DNA of 64,000 nucleotides, taken from the NCBI GenBank assembly GCA_949752735.1, contig OX457039.1, positions 25,236,210 to 25,300,209 of the forward strand, in the 5' to 3' direction. The DNA comes from Lumbricus terrestris (Eukaryota > Annelida > Clitellata > Crassiclitellata > Lumbricidae). The notes under the pieces are model-generated. The model worked only from the letters and a program-made list of their open reading frames with translations. It was not told where the DNA came from and searched no databases. Position 1 is the stretch's first letter, and every line of letters starts with the position of its first letter. A program made the translations under genes and the position numbers. Of this stretch, positions 49,879 to 61,700 are shown piece after piece.

Positions 49879-49884
49879 AATAAA
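49879..49884 (+). terminator. EIF3H poly(A) signal
   Basis: AATAAA stands 217 bases after the stop codon and is followed by a T/G-rich stretch (TTGTCTGTTTTGTGTGTG), as expected for a cleavage site. Confidence 0.75.
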
Positions 49885-50730
49885 GCGACTTGAGTTCTTG
49901 TCTGTTTTGTGTGTGCATCTATTTCCTAAAGAAGAAAAGTTGCCTCTAAACTGTTTGCTAAATTGGTAAATGAATTAATTCAGATTGGTTCATAATAAAA
50001 AATGTCTACAAATGCCTTATATTTCCTATTCACATTTCACACTACCATCGGGCCACTCCTTTGCAGTTGTCTGCACTTAAGGGCCGACTGTCAAGAGGAT
50101 AAGCAAGTCCAATAGTACATGTGCTTTGGTGCTTGCATAACATGCATGCTAGATCAGCATTACTGAAAAGACTGATTTTATTTGACTAGTGCAACTCTAC
50201 ACTGTAGTCTCAATGAATGTCGCTGGTTCTTCCACCTTCAATAATGGACCAGGATGTCTTGGACTCGCACACTGAGACCATACCACATTTGCTGCTTCTG
50301 CCTGTATGTGAGCCTACAGGCTTCAACTATTCATGTGCAGCATTTTACACCCTCTAGCTCTGTAAAAGGCCAGTTAGGCTCTACTGGAAAGTATGTATCT
50401 CCTGGTCTTCATCCATCATTTACTGACAGTTGCCAATCCATCCTTCTGGTGCTCTACTTCCTTGTCACAACTGTTCTATTAAAATTGTCTCTAGCTGTAA
50501 ATGAGCCAGCTCTTTGACATCCTGTCATAAAGTAACAACTTATTCAAACCCAAGGTTTTTGTGATGCAGGTTTTGGCAGACGAAACAAGTTTTTGTATAC
50601 ATTTGTTCTGCTGCATAAACCTGATGAAAGAAAATATTGGTGCAACCAACAGCGACATCCCAACTGATATCTATGATGTCAAGCTTCAGAAATAGCAGAG
50701 TTAAACATAGGCTGTAGTGTGCTATACTAT

Positions 50731-50975
50731 GGGTGGGGCACGGTGGTGAAGTGGGTATGTTTGTCACCTTTCAGCCGAAGGGTTACAGGTTCGAATCCAC
50801 CTCAAGTCGCCGTGTAGGGACCTTGGGCAAGTCCTTAACTTGCAAGCAGAAATCCTTCACTTGCAATTGCTCAGCGCTTCGGGGTGAAATTCTGATGCAG
50901 TGTCCGCTCTGTAGTCGGGAGCAACTCTGAGTAGAGAGTGAGAATGGGTGCTATAACAAGTGCACATGCAAACAA
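50731..50975 (+). repeat. tRNA-derived SINE, family A
   Basis: Sense copy: A-box-like GTGGTGAAGTGGGTATG and B box GGTTACAGGTTCGAATCC, then the middle region and the GAGCAACTCTGAGTAG...GGTGCTATAACAAG tail shared with LINEs. Confidence 0.85.
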
Positions 50976-52084
50976 GTATGCTCTTAGTTCTACAGGGGAG
51001 TTGCCTTCCAGCTCATTAACTCTTGTGCTGGAGGTAATAGTAACATTCGTCACACTAATGCGGAACTGACATCAAGCCCTTACAACATATCCAGAAACGC
51101 TGAAGTAAATAGTAACATCCACAACAAAATATTAAAATTTTGACTGTATTAAAACATTTTTCAGATTGGCCAGGCAATCTGATACCAAAGAATTGCTTAG
51201 ACTTCACTGAAACATCAGCTTGTGTGTTGCCACAAAAGAGAGTCAGTGACTCTTAGACATTCTACATATGTTATATAACCAATCCATGTGCATTGCGAGA
51301 AATAAGAGTTGAATTGAAAATGATTGGAGTGTTGGGTTATAATTAGAAATGAACCAACGAATGCTGTGAAGCCAAGTCTCATTATTAGCCATAGGCATGG
51401 AAGGAAAATGCTTACAAAGTAACATTGTTAAGAGATGGTTATGTTTGAAACAGAAGAGGTTTAGTTGATTAGTATCTCTAGAGTAGACCATGAAGTCTAA
51501 TAATTGGTCCACGATAGGTTTCATTGTCACAAGCCAGAAGCATAGGAAGCAGAAACAAACACAACCAGTCAAAGATATTCTACACGAATTTGCATTTAAG
51601 CCAGTCAAATCAGAGGTACTTGTATAGTTTTATGTGAATCTCGCATGCAAATCCATTATTTTGTAGCATGACCCTTGTAGAGTAAACACACTGTCATGCA
51701 TTTAGTATCAAAATGATGAGTTCTGCTGGTCACAATAGGCTGCTGACACTGACACTCTTTCAGCTGATGAAGTGTGATGAGGATTGTTTTCAAAGAAATC
51801 CAGATGCTGAAATTCTAGCACCTTAAAAAAGAATACATTCATAATACATAGAGTTATTTCACTCTAATGTCGATATAAGTTTTCCCAGCCAATAGCAAGG
51901 TTTATAAATGTTATGACTCAGTTGCTAGACTCAAAAACGTCAATGTTACTTCAAACCTGAAGAGTGTTTGACACAAACTTGCATATAAATTGCAATTTAT
52001 AATAAGAAACAGTAAGAAATGTACATAACCAATTTAGAATTATGCACTATGTAAACTAAAACTTGGTTTTACACTTGGCTAGTC

Positions 52085-52490
52085 ATGATGCTGTGGAGCA
52101 AAACCCACTGCACTGGCTTCCTGTTACCTCTCATATCCAATTCAACGCATTGCTCTTAGTCTCAAGAACTCAAAAAGTCCTAAATCTTTTGTGACTTGAT
52201 GTGCAAACCCTCTGCAGTCTCTTCCAGCCCTCTCTGATCTGCGGATCAACTTGATCTTCTGGTTCCCGGTTAAGGACTATCATGGCCCAAAGCCGTGACT
52301 TTGCCCCTGTGGGCCCTTCTATGTGGAATGACCTCCCTCCCTCTATCCATAGATACTTATTAGGGTGTTATCTTCAGCCGTTCGCTGCTGAAAGGCTATC
52401 TTATTTCCTTGGGGTTGTCACACTGAGTGCCTCTGAATGGGTAATAATTGTAAGAGGCCCTTAATAAATTCTCATATACAACACAATTAT
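52085..52490 (+). mobile_element. CR1/L2-like LINE 3' end
   Basis: The plus strand reads LHWLPVTSHIQFNALLLVS, then [15 protein letters not shown] in another frame, and a degenerate AAGAGGCCCTTAATAAATTC tail. It lies 250 bases beyond the METTL4 stop codon. Confidence 0.75.
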
Positions 52491-52737
52491 TAGCAATCAC
52501 TTAGTATAACCGTGAAAATATAGCAACAAGTCAATATAATGTGTGGATATTTTTCCAGATAAATTGGAGAATTAGAAGAGAAAACATTCTGTTTTGTCCC
52601 CCAGAGAAATTAAATGTTCTCGGAAATGATCCGTATGCAGTCGTGCATAACATTTTACTCTACAACTTGTGCTAGTTCCCAAATTCATACTCCATATTTC
52701 ATGCAATTTTATCAACATAAGAAGAACTTTAAACAGT

Positions 52738-55700
52738 TTAAACTAAATTTACAAATACCTCATTTCCCCAGCTTGTCCAATTTGGTAACAGTGATCTTGC
52801 GAACATTTCAAGACATTTTGCATTTGGTGGCAAATATGATCGCAGAATTTCTATACAAACAAAGAATTAACATTCTCAATAATTAACCAAACAATACTGA
52901 AGCCTTCATAGAATATGTTTAACTATAACACTACTGTAATTATTATACAGTACAGTCAAATACATCCAAAAATATATCCAGTTTGAAAACTGCCATCACC
53001 ATATCAACTGATTGTAATTTTATGCAAAACTTTGGTGTACCACTTCGTCATATTAACTGCTTGTAAGTAATAATTCTTCATCATATGATAAAGAACTATC
53101 TGCCCTAAGCAACAATTATCTTTAGATAATTTTGTTTGACATTTGGGAACCACAAATTGTGTGTCTGTAAAGCAGTATTACAACAAGTTTATTTATGGTA
53201 TGATGATGATGGTTCTCCGCCCGAAGGCCCGTTCATTGGCTTTACGCCCCTGGGGATGAGATGAGTGAGGTGGTTTCCCGTTGCCTTCCTCACAGACAAT
53301 GATGGGTAAGCAACTTGCCCAAGGTCGCTCCGCAGGAGCTTGCGCCCCTGCGTCCCACGCGTGCTAGCCCGAGATATCTAAATCTCTGAATGTCAACTCC
53401 TAGCCCGGGACTTGAACCGCAGTCCGTTGCAACCAACAGACGAATGCTGCTCTCGCTTACCGGTGTAGCTAACTAGGCCAGTATGGTATGCATACAACTA
53501 ACTAACCATTCAGTGGCGGTTTCCTTGAGTGTATGCTGCATGGCACACTCATGATAACACGATTTTGTGGCATTTTCTCAAAGGATGATGATGATGATGT
53601 AGAACCCAGTAAAATACATTCATAAGGTCGCTTCGAAGGCCCCACTGCGGTTAGATCATAAACAGGTTCCAATAACTTTGTAACCTACAAAATTACCAGA
53701 ACAATCTTTAATCTGTAAGACCATATCTGCAAAATCGCTGTAAACAAATTTTTTCAACATAATATCAAAGGTGAAGATCGACTATACTTAAGCACGTCTG
53801 TAATTACTCAGACTCTTTCAAAATGTTATTAACTGTAATTGCGCATTTTTAAGACTCCACTCAGCAATTCAAAGTAGAGTTTTTCATCTTAGTCGCTAAC
53901 GAACAAAATGGAGTTCAGGCATTTCCGAAACAGAGCACGAGAAAGGCGGAGGAGCTGAAGCTGCAGAAGATGGTTCCAACATAAACAAAGCTTCTAGATT
54001 GATCCATAGTCCTATACATGGAACGAACAATCAGAAGGTCTGTGGCGGAGAGCGGAATGACAAGGGAATGAAGAGACTGAGTTACAGAATCCCTTCAGGT
54101 ATGAAGGAGCTCCCCTCACCCCCGACCAAACAGTTGCATATAACAGTTAGAATTTTTAAATGGGGCACAGGAACACAGAAATGGAGCAGAGTTGGAGAGT
54201 GTCTGAATGAAGGCATAGAAGTGGGTCCACCTTGGACCACCAATGATGCTAGCAGCAGTGTTAAGTATTTATTGCAGCTGCGAAAGGCCTAGTAAAGAAA
54301 GACGAGCAGAGATGGAGTTGCTAAAGTCGACTCTCGTACAAAAATAAGTGCATGGACATGAGCAGTGACCATGTGGGAGGACAGCCTTTACCCTTGCGTA
54401 TTCCTTCTTATTAAGATGTTTATATACATGTAATAAGGGTTGTGGCAGCCTCAGGGACCCTTACGATCAATGTAGCTATATTGGCTGGACTAAGGGCAAA
54501 CGCCCAGGTGTCATCCACGTACAGGCAAGCATTAGTACTATTAAATGGCAACCAAAATAAGAATACCGTATTTTTAACCATATGTTGCAGTTTAAATGTG
54601 AGTTGCATATAACATCGTATGATTGATTTGTAAGCCTGGAATCCCTGGATTGAGAAAGTGCTCTAGGATTATTTAAAAACTTTTGATGCTTCTGCATAAC
54701 TGCACCATACACACAAGAGTTCCGAAAATATGAAGACATAGTACTCAAAGAATTCTATTATATTGTGTGGCTTAGTCTGGAATAAACCTGAAAAACCAGA
54801 GTAAACTGCAAGCCCTCTATAAAAAATAAATAAACAACCCTAACCCTAACTGTGTGCATCTAAGAAAAATCACGCACTAAAGTTTCTCATAGCTATGACC
54901 AAAATTAAGTCACTTTGCCTGGAATCATGAATGCTTACAAATATTGCACAATGGAGCATATTCAAAATAAGAGCACTAAATTTCATCAGCACATTATGAT
55001 AAAAATTGGATTATTATTTTCCTCTACATAAGGTAAAAATAAGGCAATTCAGCTTTATAGCCAACATAACAAGGAATATAAATATGTGAAGAACTCATCT
55101 TGACTCATTTTGTTTATGAACTTCTCTTCTGAATGTGTTTCTTACCAAGTAGTAATAACTTCCAACTTCGAGAGGCTTTTCTTAGACAAGCTACAAATTT
55201 GCTATATGATTAAAGCAGAAAATAGCAGAAGTGATGAAGTCACCTTTAGCCAGTACCACTTTGTGAGATATTTAACATTCCACTTTGGAAATAAATATTC
55301 TTTAACAAAGTTCTGTTGTCGTTGTTTGTTGGTGACCCAAACTAAGACCAAGGTAGTGCCGCCACAGAGTTGCCGAATGGGCAGCTGAAGGAAATCCCAA
55401 TCTGCCAATGTGGTGTACCTGCGATTGAAACAAATGTACTTACTGATACTTACAATGGCAGGCACTGAAAATGTCATCAATAGTCAGATACATATGGGCA
55501 CATACACTCTGAGATTTACTAGATCTCGCAACGTTTTCATCTGAAATTCTATCTAAAATAGTTTAATTTACTGTTGAATACAAAATGGTTCTGAACTGTA
55601 CGAAATTGTACCACCAGGAAAATTCTAATTCACTGAAAGCACTCGAAACTAAAAGTTACACAGTTGTAATGCACAAACCTTCAACATTTTACCATTTGAC

Positions 55701-58700
55701 ATCTCATACATGGTTCCATTTAAACATATTTCCATCCTGACAAACTTTTAAGTCCTTACTTTCATACTGGGCTTAAAGTGTGGCTGGACAATCATGGACG
55801 GCATCCATGAACTTATTTTAAAATCTGAATGCTGTCCTGCCACTTATTGGCCAGGTATTGGAAAGGTAAGGGATGTCCAGGCAAATATTTTTCCACACTT
55901 TAAGCACTGCTGTCATGCAAATTGTGAATGTGCCTTGAATCTATTGCAATGCCATCCCAACAAGTCAGAACTTTAGTAAGTTAATAGAAAGTCAATTACT
56001 GATATTATCTAAAGAGTTTTTGCTTAGTTTAATTAACTGTGACAACTAAAAATCTTGTCTATAATTTTGAAAGTTGAAAGACTTCTACAAAAAACTGTCT
56101 GTGTGTCTTACATCTTCTTTCTTTTCACTGACTTGTTCTCCCAAGGTGGATCGATAACAATGCAGTCATACTGAGTCTCATCTGTGACACAAAACTGGAT
56201 AACATCATCATATCATATTCTACATGGTGCACTCTTACCTAGCTCAACAACTAGCAAAACTGCAAATTCAAGACTGCACAATATACCCTGCGTGATTGCA
56301 CAACCATGGCCTACCTCTTGCAGATAATCTACAGCGCAAGACACTCATACTTAGAATGTTGTACTCGTATTGGCAGTTGATAGTTATTAAGACGTATGTA
56401 CATCAGATTGCATATATGCAATTGGTTCAATAAGGAATAGACTTGCTTGTTAATACTGCTGAAATACAAACTTCTTTATTTTACCAGTATTTAAAATCGA
56501 TTTTAAAAATGGAACTGAATACCAATGTCTTTCTTCTATTGGAAAGCAGCATCAAAGAAAAAGAGCAGACCATAGAATTTTTAAACTGCAAACATCTTCT
56601 TCCTCATAGCATTATCATTATTATTATTATCAACATTTTCTATACGCACAAAAATGGCAGAAGTTTGAATCTGAGTTATTGCCAAAAACAGTTAGACATT
56701 GAGATGTTTAAAAGCTGGTTGGAAATAACTGACAGGTTTCTTGAAGAAAAGGGATCATATGTACCTTGAAAGAAAAATAATAATTTAAGTTTAATGCTGT
56801 CGCATTTCAAGGCACTTGACCAACAAGGATGACAGTTAACTCCAGAACAACACAGCTTTTAGTATTGTTTTTAAAGCCTGAGAGATCATATATACCTTGG
56901 GCGCTTAAAAAAATAAAAATAATAATAATAACAACAGCAACCCTAAGCATAAATATGTGCACACAATACACAGGCAAACAGGTTCGCACTATAAATAAAA
57001 GTTCTGCATGTTATTATATGCCAGAGGTAATTACCTGTGAGAAGTGATTCTAAACAACTGATGTCAGAGAGTAGAAATCTGCATTGAGGTGGAAGTATAA
57101 AACGAGATCCCATCAGCGTTTCTGTCACGGCAGTTTCATGTGGCTGTTCAATGAGTTGGTTGCACAAATCCTCATCTGGCGTTAAGCAATCTGGAAAAAC
57201 AGTGTAAATCCAACATAAAATTCTGACATGGAAGCCAAATATTTTAACCATTCACCTTGCAAAATTGAGTATAAAAGTTAAGCCTCACCTGATATGGTTG
57301 TGATTTTGGGAGCTTGAATTATAAGCCTTTCAGATGCAGCTGCTTGACTGTTACTGTGTTAGCAGCAGGAGTATTTATAAAACACAGAACAATAATGATA
57401 AGTCCTGTTATATGGCATGAGATAGTCTATAAACAGCAATCAACTGAATCTAAATTGTGAACATTAATACCAGTACTGGTGTTGACAGATAATTTTTATG
57501 TATATTTGTAGCAGGATGTGATGGTCAAGAGGTTAGCATACTGAATGGCATATATCTAAAGAGCAGAGGCTCTATTTCCTATCAGCAGGATAGATAATTT
57601 AGTCTGTAATAAACCTAGATGCAAAAAATAGGATATTGAACAAAGAATTGATGAGAGATCAGGTCACAAGGGAAAGGAATGGCCACTCGCCTATGTGTAT
57701 ATGCTGAGGTTAAAGAATTGAAATCAAGACTTTCTTAAACCCAATACAGTTTGTAGGTTGATAGCTATCCAAATCAATGATACATAGGACACAGTAGAAA
57801 GGAAGCACAACCTGCTATCTGCAGTGGGAACAGTGGGGAGTGACCCCTTGCTCAAAACTGTATTACATAACAGATGTAATGATGGCTACAACCAGGCAGC
57901 TGGCATATTTTAAGTCATTTTCCATGCATTTCATGTAAATTACAGACAAGACTTGCACAAGTCATTGTTTTAATTAAATGAAATTACATCATAATCTGCT
58001 TTAGATGATTTGTTTTTCTTCCTTCAATTCTCATTTATTACTAACTAGCTGTACCCGGCACGCGTTGCTGTGGCTGAAAAGACCGTCCATCCCTCCCTCC
58101 CTACCTCTCTTCCCCTACCTGCCTCCTTCCCTCCGTCTTTCCCTCCCGTTCCCTCCCTCCCGTTCCCTCCCTCCGTCCCTCCCGTTCCCTCCATCCATCC
58201 ATCCCGTCCGCTCCTTCCCCTCCCTCTTTCTCCCGCTCCCTTCCTCCCTCACCCCCTCCGTTCCCTACAGCTACGGTATGCACGGCCTCATTGGAATGCA
58301 AATGCACGGCGCGGCCTCATTGGAATGCAAATGGGCGGACGCGTGAAAGTGGAATTAAAAATTGTGTTTTTTGGTCGCACGCGCGGATTTTAAAAAAACA
58401 TCCGCATACACGCGTTGTGTTTTTTCCAAAAAAGCATATAAAACCCGTCCGTTCGAACGCTGTGTGAAAATTTGAAAAATCACAGTTAGGGCCTACAAAT
58501 AAATGCGCTACAGAAAACGCGACGGTATGCACGGCCTCATTGGAATGCAAATGGACGGCGCGACCTCATTAGAATGCAAATGGACGGACGCGTGAAAGTG
58601 GAATTAAAAGTTGTGTTTTTTGGTCGAAAAGATTGCGCTTTTCCCCAAAAGGCATAAAAAAACCCGGAGTTGTTCGAATGGAACGGTTTGCGAAAATTTT

Positions 58701-61700
58701 CAAAGCAATCGGTTCAGAACTCTCCGAGAACCGATGTAACAAACGGTAACTTTTTACATTTTTATTTATATAGATATCAAGCCTTAATATAACAAATTAG
58801 GACTGCAGATCTTAACAAGTAATTAATCGATTTAATCGTAAACAATTCAATTGATTAGTTTTGGGCTTGTTCACTTAATTTTCTATTAATTTGTTACTTA
58901 TAATTTCATGATGTCTAGCTGTCATTTCAAGGGTAGGCAACATGGTTCTTTCTTTCTTTCTCCTCCGTCAAGTATTCACCGACGATGAGGCTCTAACAAA
59001 ACTTCTCCATTTCGGCCGGTCTCTTGCGAGTTCTAATGCCTTTCTTAGCTCCAATCCTCTGTCGTCTATGTCCTCCAGTACATTATCTATCCATTTCTTC
59101 TTTGGTCGTCCTCCGCTCCTTGTTCCTTCCACTTCTCCATGCAGCGCCTTTGCCGGTGACACGAAACGGAGTATCCCCCCTGAAAGCTATCCGGGTGGAT
59201 GAACTAATCTATCCCCTAGGATGGAATTAACCGGTCTATACTATCCGGGGGGATAAACCATTCTATCCCCTTTTTTGAAAAATGCGCATAATAAATTTTT
59301 TTATGCTGTAATCAAAATTTAAAGTGACTTTAATTGTTTTAAGTGTCCTAAGCAATGCTCAGATAAAGGCAACTCGAATTTATTTTGCGACTCTGATTGT
59401 TTTTAAGTGTTTTAAATGTTTTAAGTGCTCTAAAAACAGGGCAAAACAAATTATCTAGTAGGAATAAACATACCTGTTAGCGCCATTGTTCAAAACAAAG
59501 CAGATGAAAATTAATTTGCCAAAAAAGTACACGCAAAAGCGGTTTTTTCGACTTTTTTTAATTTGGGGGATACAATTAATACGGGGGATACTCTATTTCG
59601 TGACACCGGCATTCTTCCGCTCTCCATCCTGATCACATGTCCATACCATGTTAGTCTTCTTTTCTTTATTCTTTCCACTACTGTTTCCTTCTGTCCTAGT
59701 TCTTCTCGTGTCACCTCATTCCGTATCTTTTCTCTCCGTGATCTATTCAGTAGACCTCGTAGCCATCCCATCTCCGCCACCAACAGTCTCCAGCAGGCAA
59801 CATGGTGAAGAGTGATAATATGAAACTTTTGAGTGAAAAATTAAGAGAATGATTATGTTGCATTTGAAGTTAAATGCTGATAAAATATCGAAGATGGTGA
59901 CAAAATTAAATGTTTTAATGGCAATAAACAGTAAACAGTTTGATTGAAGCTTAAATTGTGTACAACGAAAGTAGTAGCTAACTCAATGACTAAATTTTTG
60001 ACAGTTTTTCATGCTTCACATAATATGGACCAAATTTATAGAATTTGATCAATTAAAAGTGATTAAATTTTTTAGATTAATCAAATTATTTTAATCAGTA
60101 CCGGCCTTTAAAATCAATTAAAAATATAACTTCAGGAATTCAGATAGGGCATCATTCTTCACTCTGGAAAAGAGTTAAAACGCAAAACAGGTCAACACTA
60201 GACAAACACTAATTCTTCTGTTAATCCAGTAAATGAAATCTAACAATTAACTTTTCCTATGTTCTGTTAATTGCAATTTTGGCAAGCTCACTAAAGCAGA
60301 ACTATTTCACCATTGGCTCAAATTTGCACACTTTCCATATGACCTTCTTGTACCACAGTCTCGGACTGCTACAGCCCAGCATCGTGCCTTTGCTTCTGTC
60401 GGCCCTTTGCTTTAGAATGGCCGCCCTACTATAATTCGTACTCAGATCTTATCTGGAAGCACTGCTGTTTCTGGGCGTTTCCTTAAAACTTTTCTTTTTT
60501 CCAAGGAGATCTTCGCACTGGGAGCGCCTCTAATTAGTTTGCACCGTGAGAGGCGCTTTATAAATCCAAAAATAGTATAGTATAGTATAGTATGTGCAAG
60601 CATCAAGTATCACCTGCTTGAGAAACAAGTCAGTGAAGTGTGTGACTTAATTAAACTTTCATTAAACAATCTTATGATTTTGATAATTTTTATCGAAACA
60701 GAAAACAGTTGAGTTTCAAGTTTTCAAAGCAAGGATAAGAGCAGTGGAAATAAGTATATCAAGTAATTTTCATGTATAAGTAAGTATATATTGCCATAAA
60801 GACAAATCATGACTGAAATTGAATTACTTACCAATGCTCTTTATTTCAATGAGTTCATCAGACTGAAAACTTAGGTTTGCAGCTTGCTGACAACGCTGCA
60901 AAAACAGATCGCCTACACCACCAGCTGAAGCAGCGTGCCTTGCCGATACATTGTTATCATAGACAGCAACTGTTGCATCATAGCCAGAGTCTATCAATAG
61001 ACTTCGTAACTGATGTAGGGCAGTGCTCAGCAACTGAGAAATCTGCAAATAACACAAATTAGGTCTTTATATGGATAATTTGCTTATAAAAAATTGTTTA
61101 AAGGTCTTACTGATTCCATCAAGACTTTCCAGTGTATCCGAATTACGAATTTATAAATCTTTTAACGGCGTCTTGGTAGCACATCAAAACACACTGCTTG
61201 AATCGGCTTGATGGATTATGCAGTGGCGGCGCTAGGGGGGGCTAAGCTCCCCCTACAAGAGGCTCAGCCCCCCCTAAAAAAAGGGCCATTCGAATTTTTT
61301 AAATTTTTTTACAGTGAAACATTCACAATTTTGGGCTGACTAAAAAAAAAGGTCGTCAGAAATTTTGGCAACGAAAATGGAAAATTTTCCTGAGATTTCG
61401 GTCGATGACTTTTAAAAAAAAAGTCGCCAGAAATGTTGGCGGCGAAAATGTAAAATTTTCATGAGATTTCGGTCGAGGTTTCAGCCCCCCGAAACTGAAA
61501 TCCTGGCGCCGCCACTGGGATTATGGATGTGTGGAAATTAATAATTAATTAATCGATAAATCATTTTAAATTTAATAACAATTAAATTTATATTCAACAA
61601 CCAATCGAAGTCCTCCTGTTATATTCACCACTGCATCAGCAGGTTTAAGTATAATTATTGTCAGCAAAACTCATCACTCATTAGAACTTAGCAGCAGCGA

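Larger units (their letters stand above)
49663..52737. other. Convergent spacer between EIF3H and METTL4
   Basis: The 3' ends of the two genes face each other here. The spacer holds the EIF3H poly(A) signal, a SINE (50731-50975), a LINE remnant (52085-52490) and otherwise AT-rich DNA. Minus-strand ORFs such as 51243-51608 (121 codons) show no recognisable domain. The METTL4 3' UTR must start just below 52738, but I found no clear poly(A) signal for it. Confidence 0.6.

Noticed and set aside
50731..50830. tRNA gene suggested by A and B boxes
   Set aside because: The cloverleaf 3' half is missing and the same unit occurs at three places with a LINE-like tail, so it is a SINE.
51243..51608. 121-codon minus-strand ORF below METTL4 as an extra exon or gene
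   Set aside because: No similarity to METTL4, whose stop codon is already placed at 52738-52740, and no recognisable domain.
54420..54608. Minus-strand YVDD motif suggesting a reverse transcriptase
   Set aside because: No other reverse-transcriptase blocks lie around it and the ORF is 62 codons, so the match is likely chance.
54836..54850. Telomere-like AACCCTAACCCTAAC
   Set aside because: Only two and a half units inside a METTL4 intron; too short to mean a telomere or fusion site.
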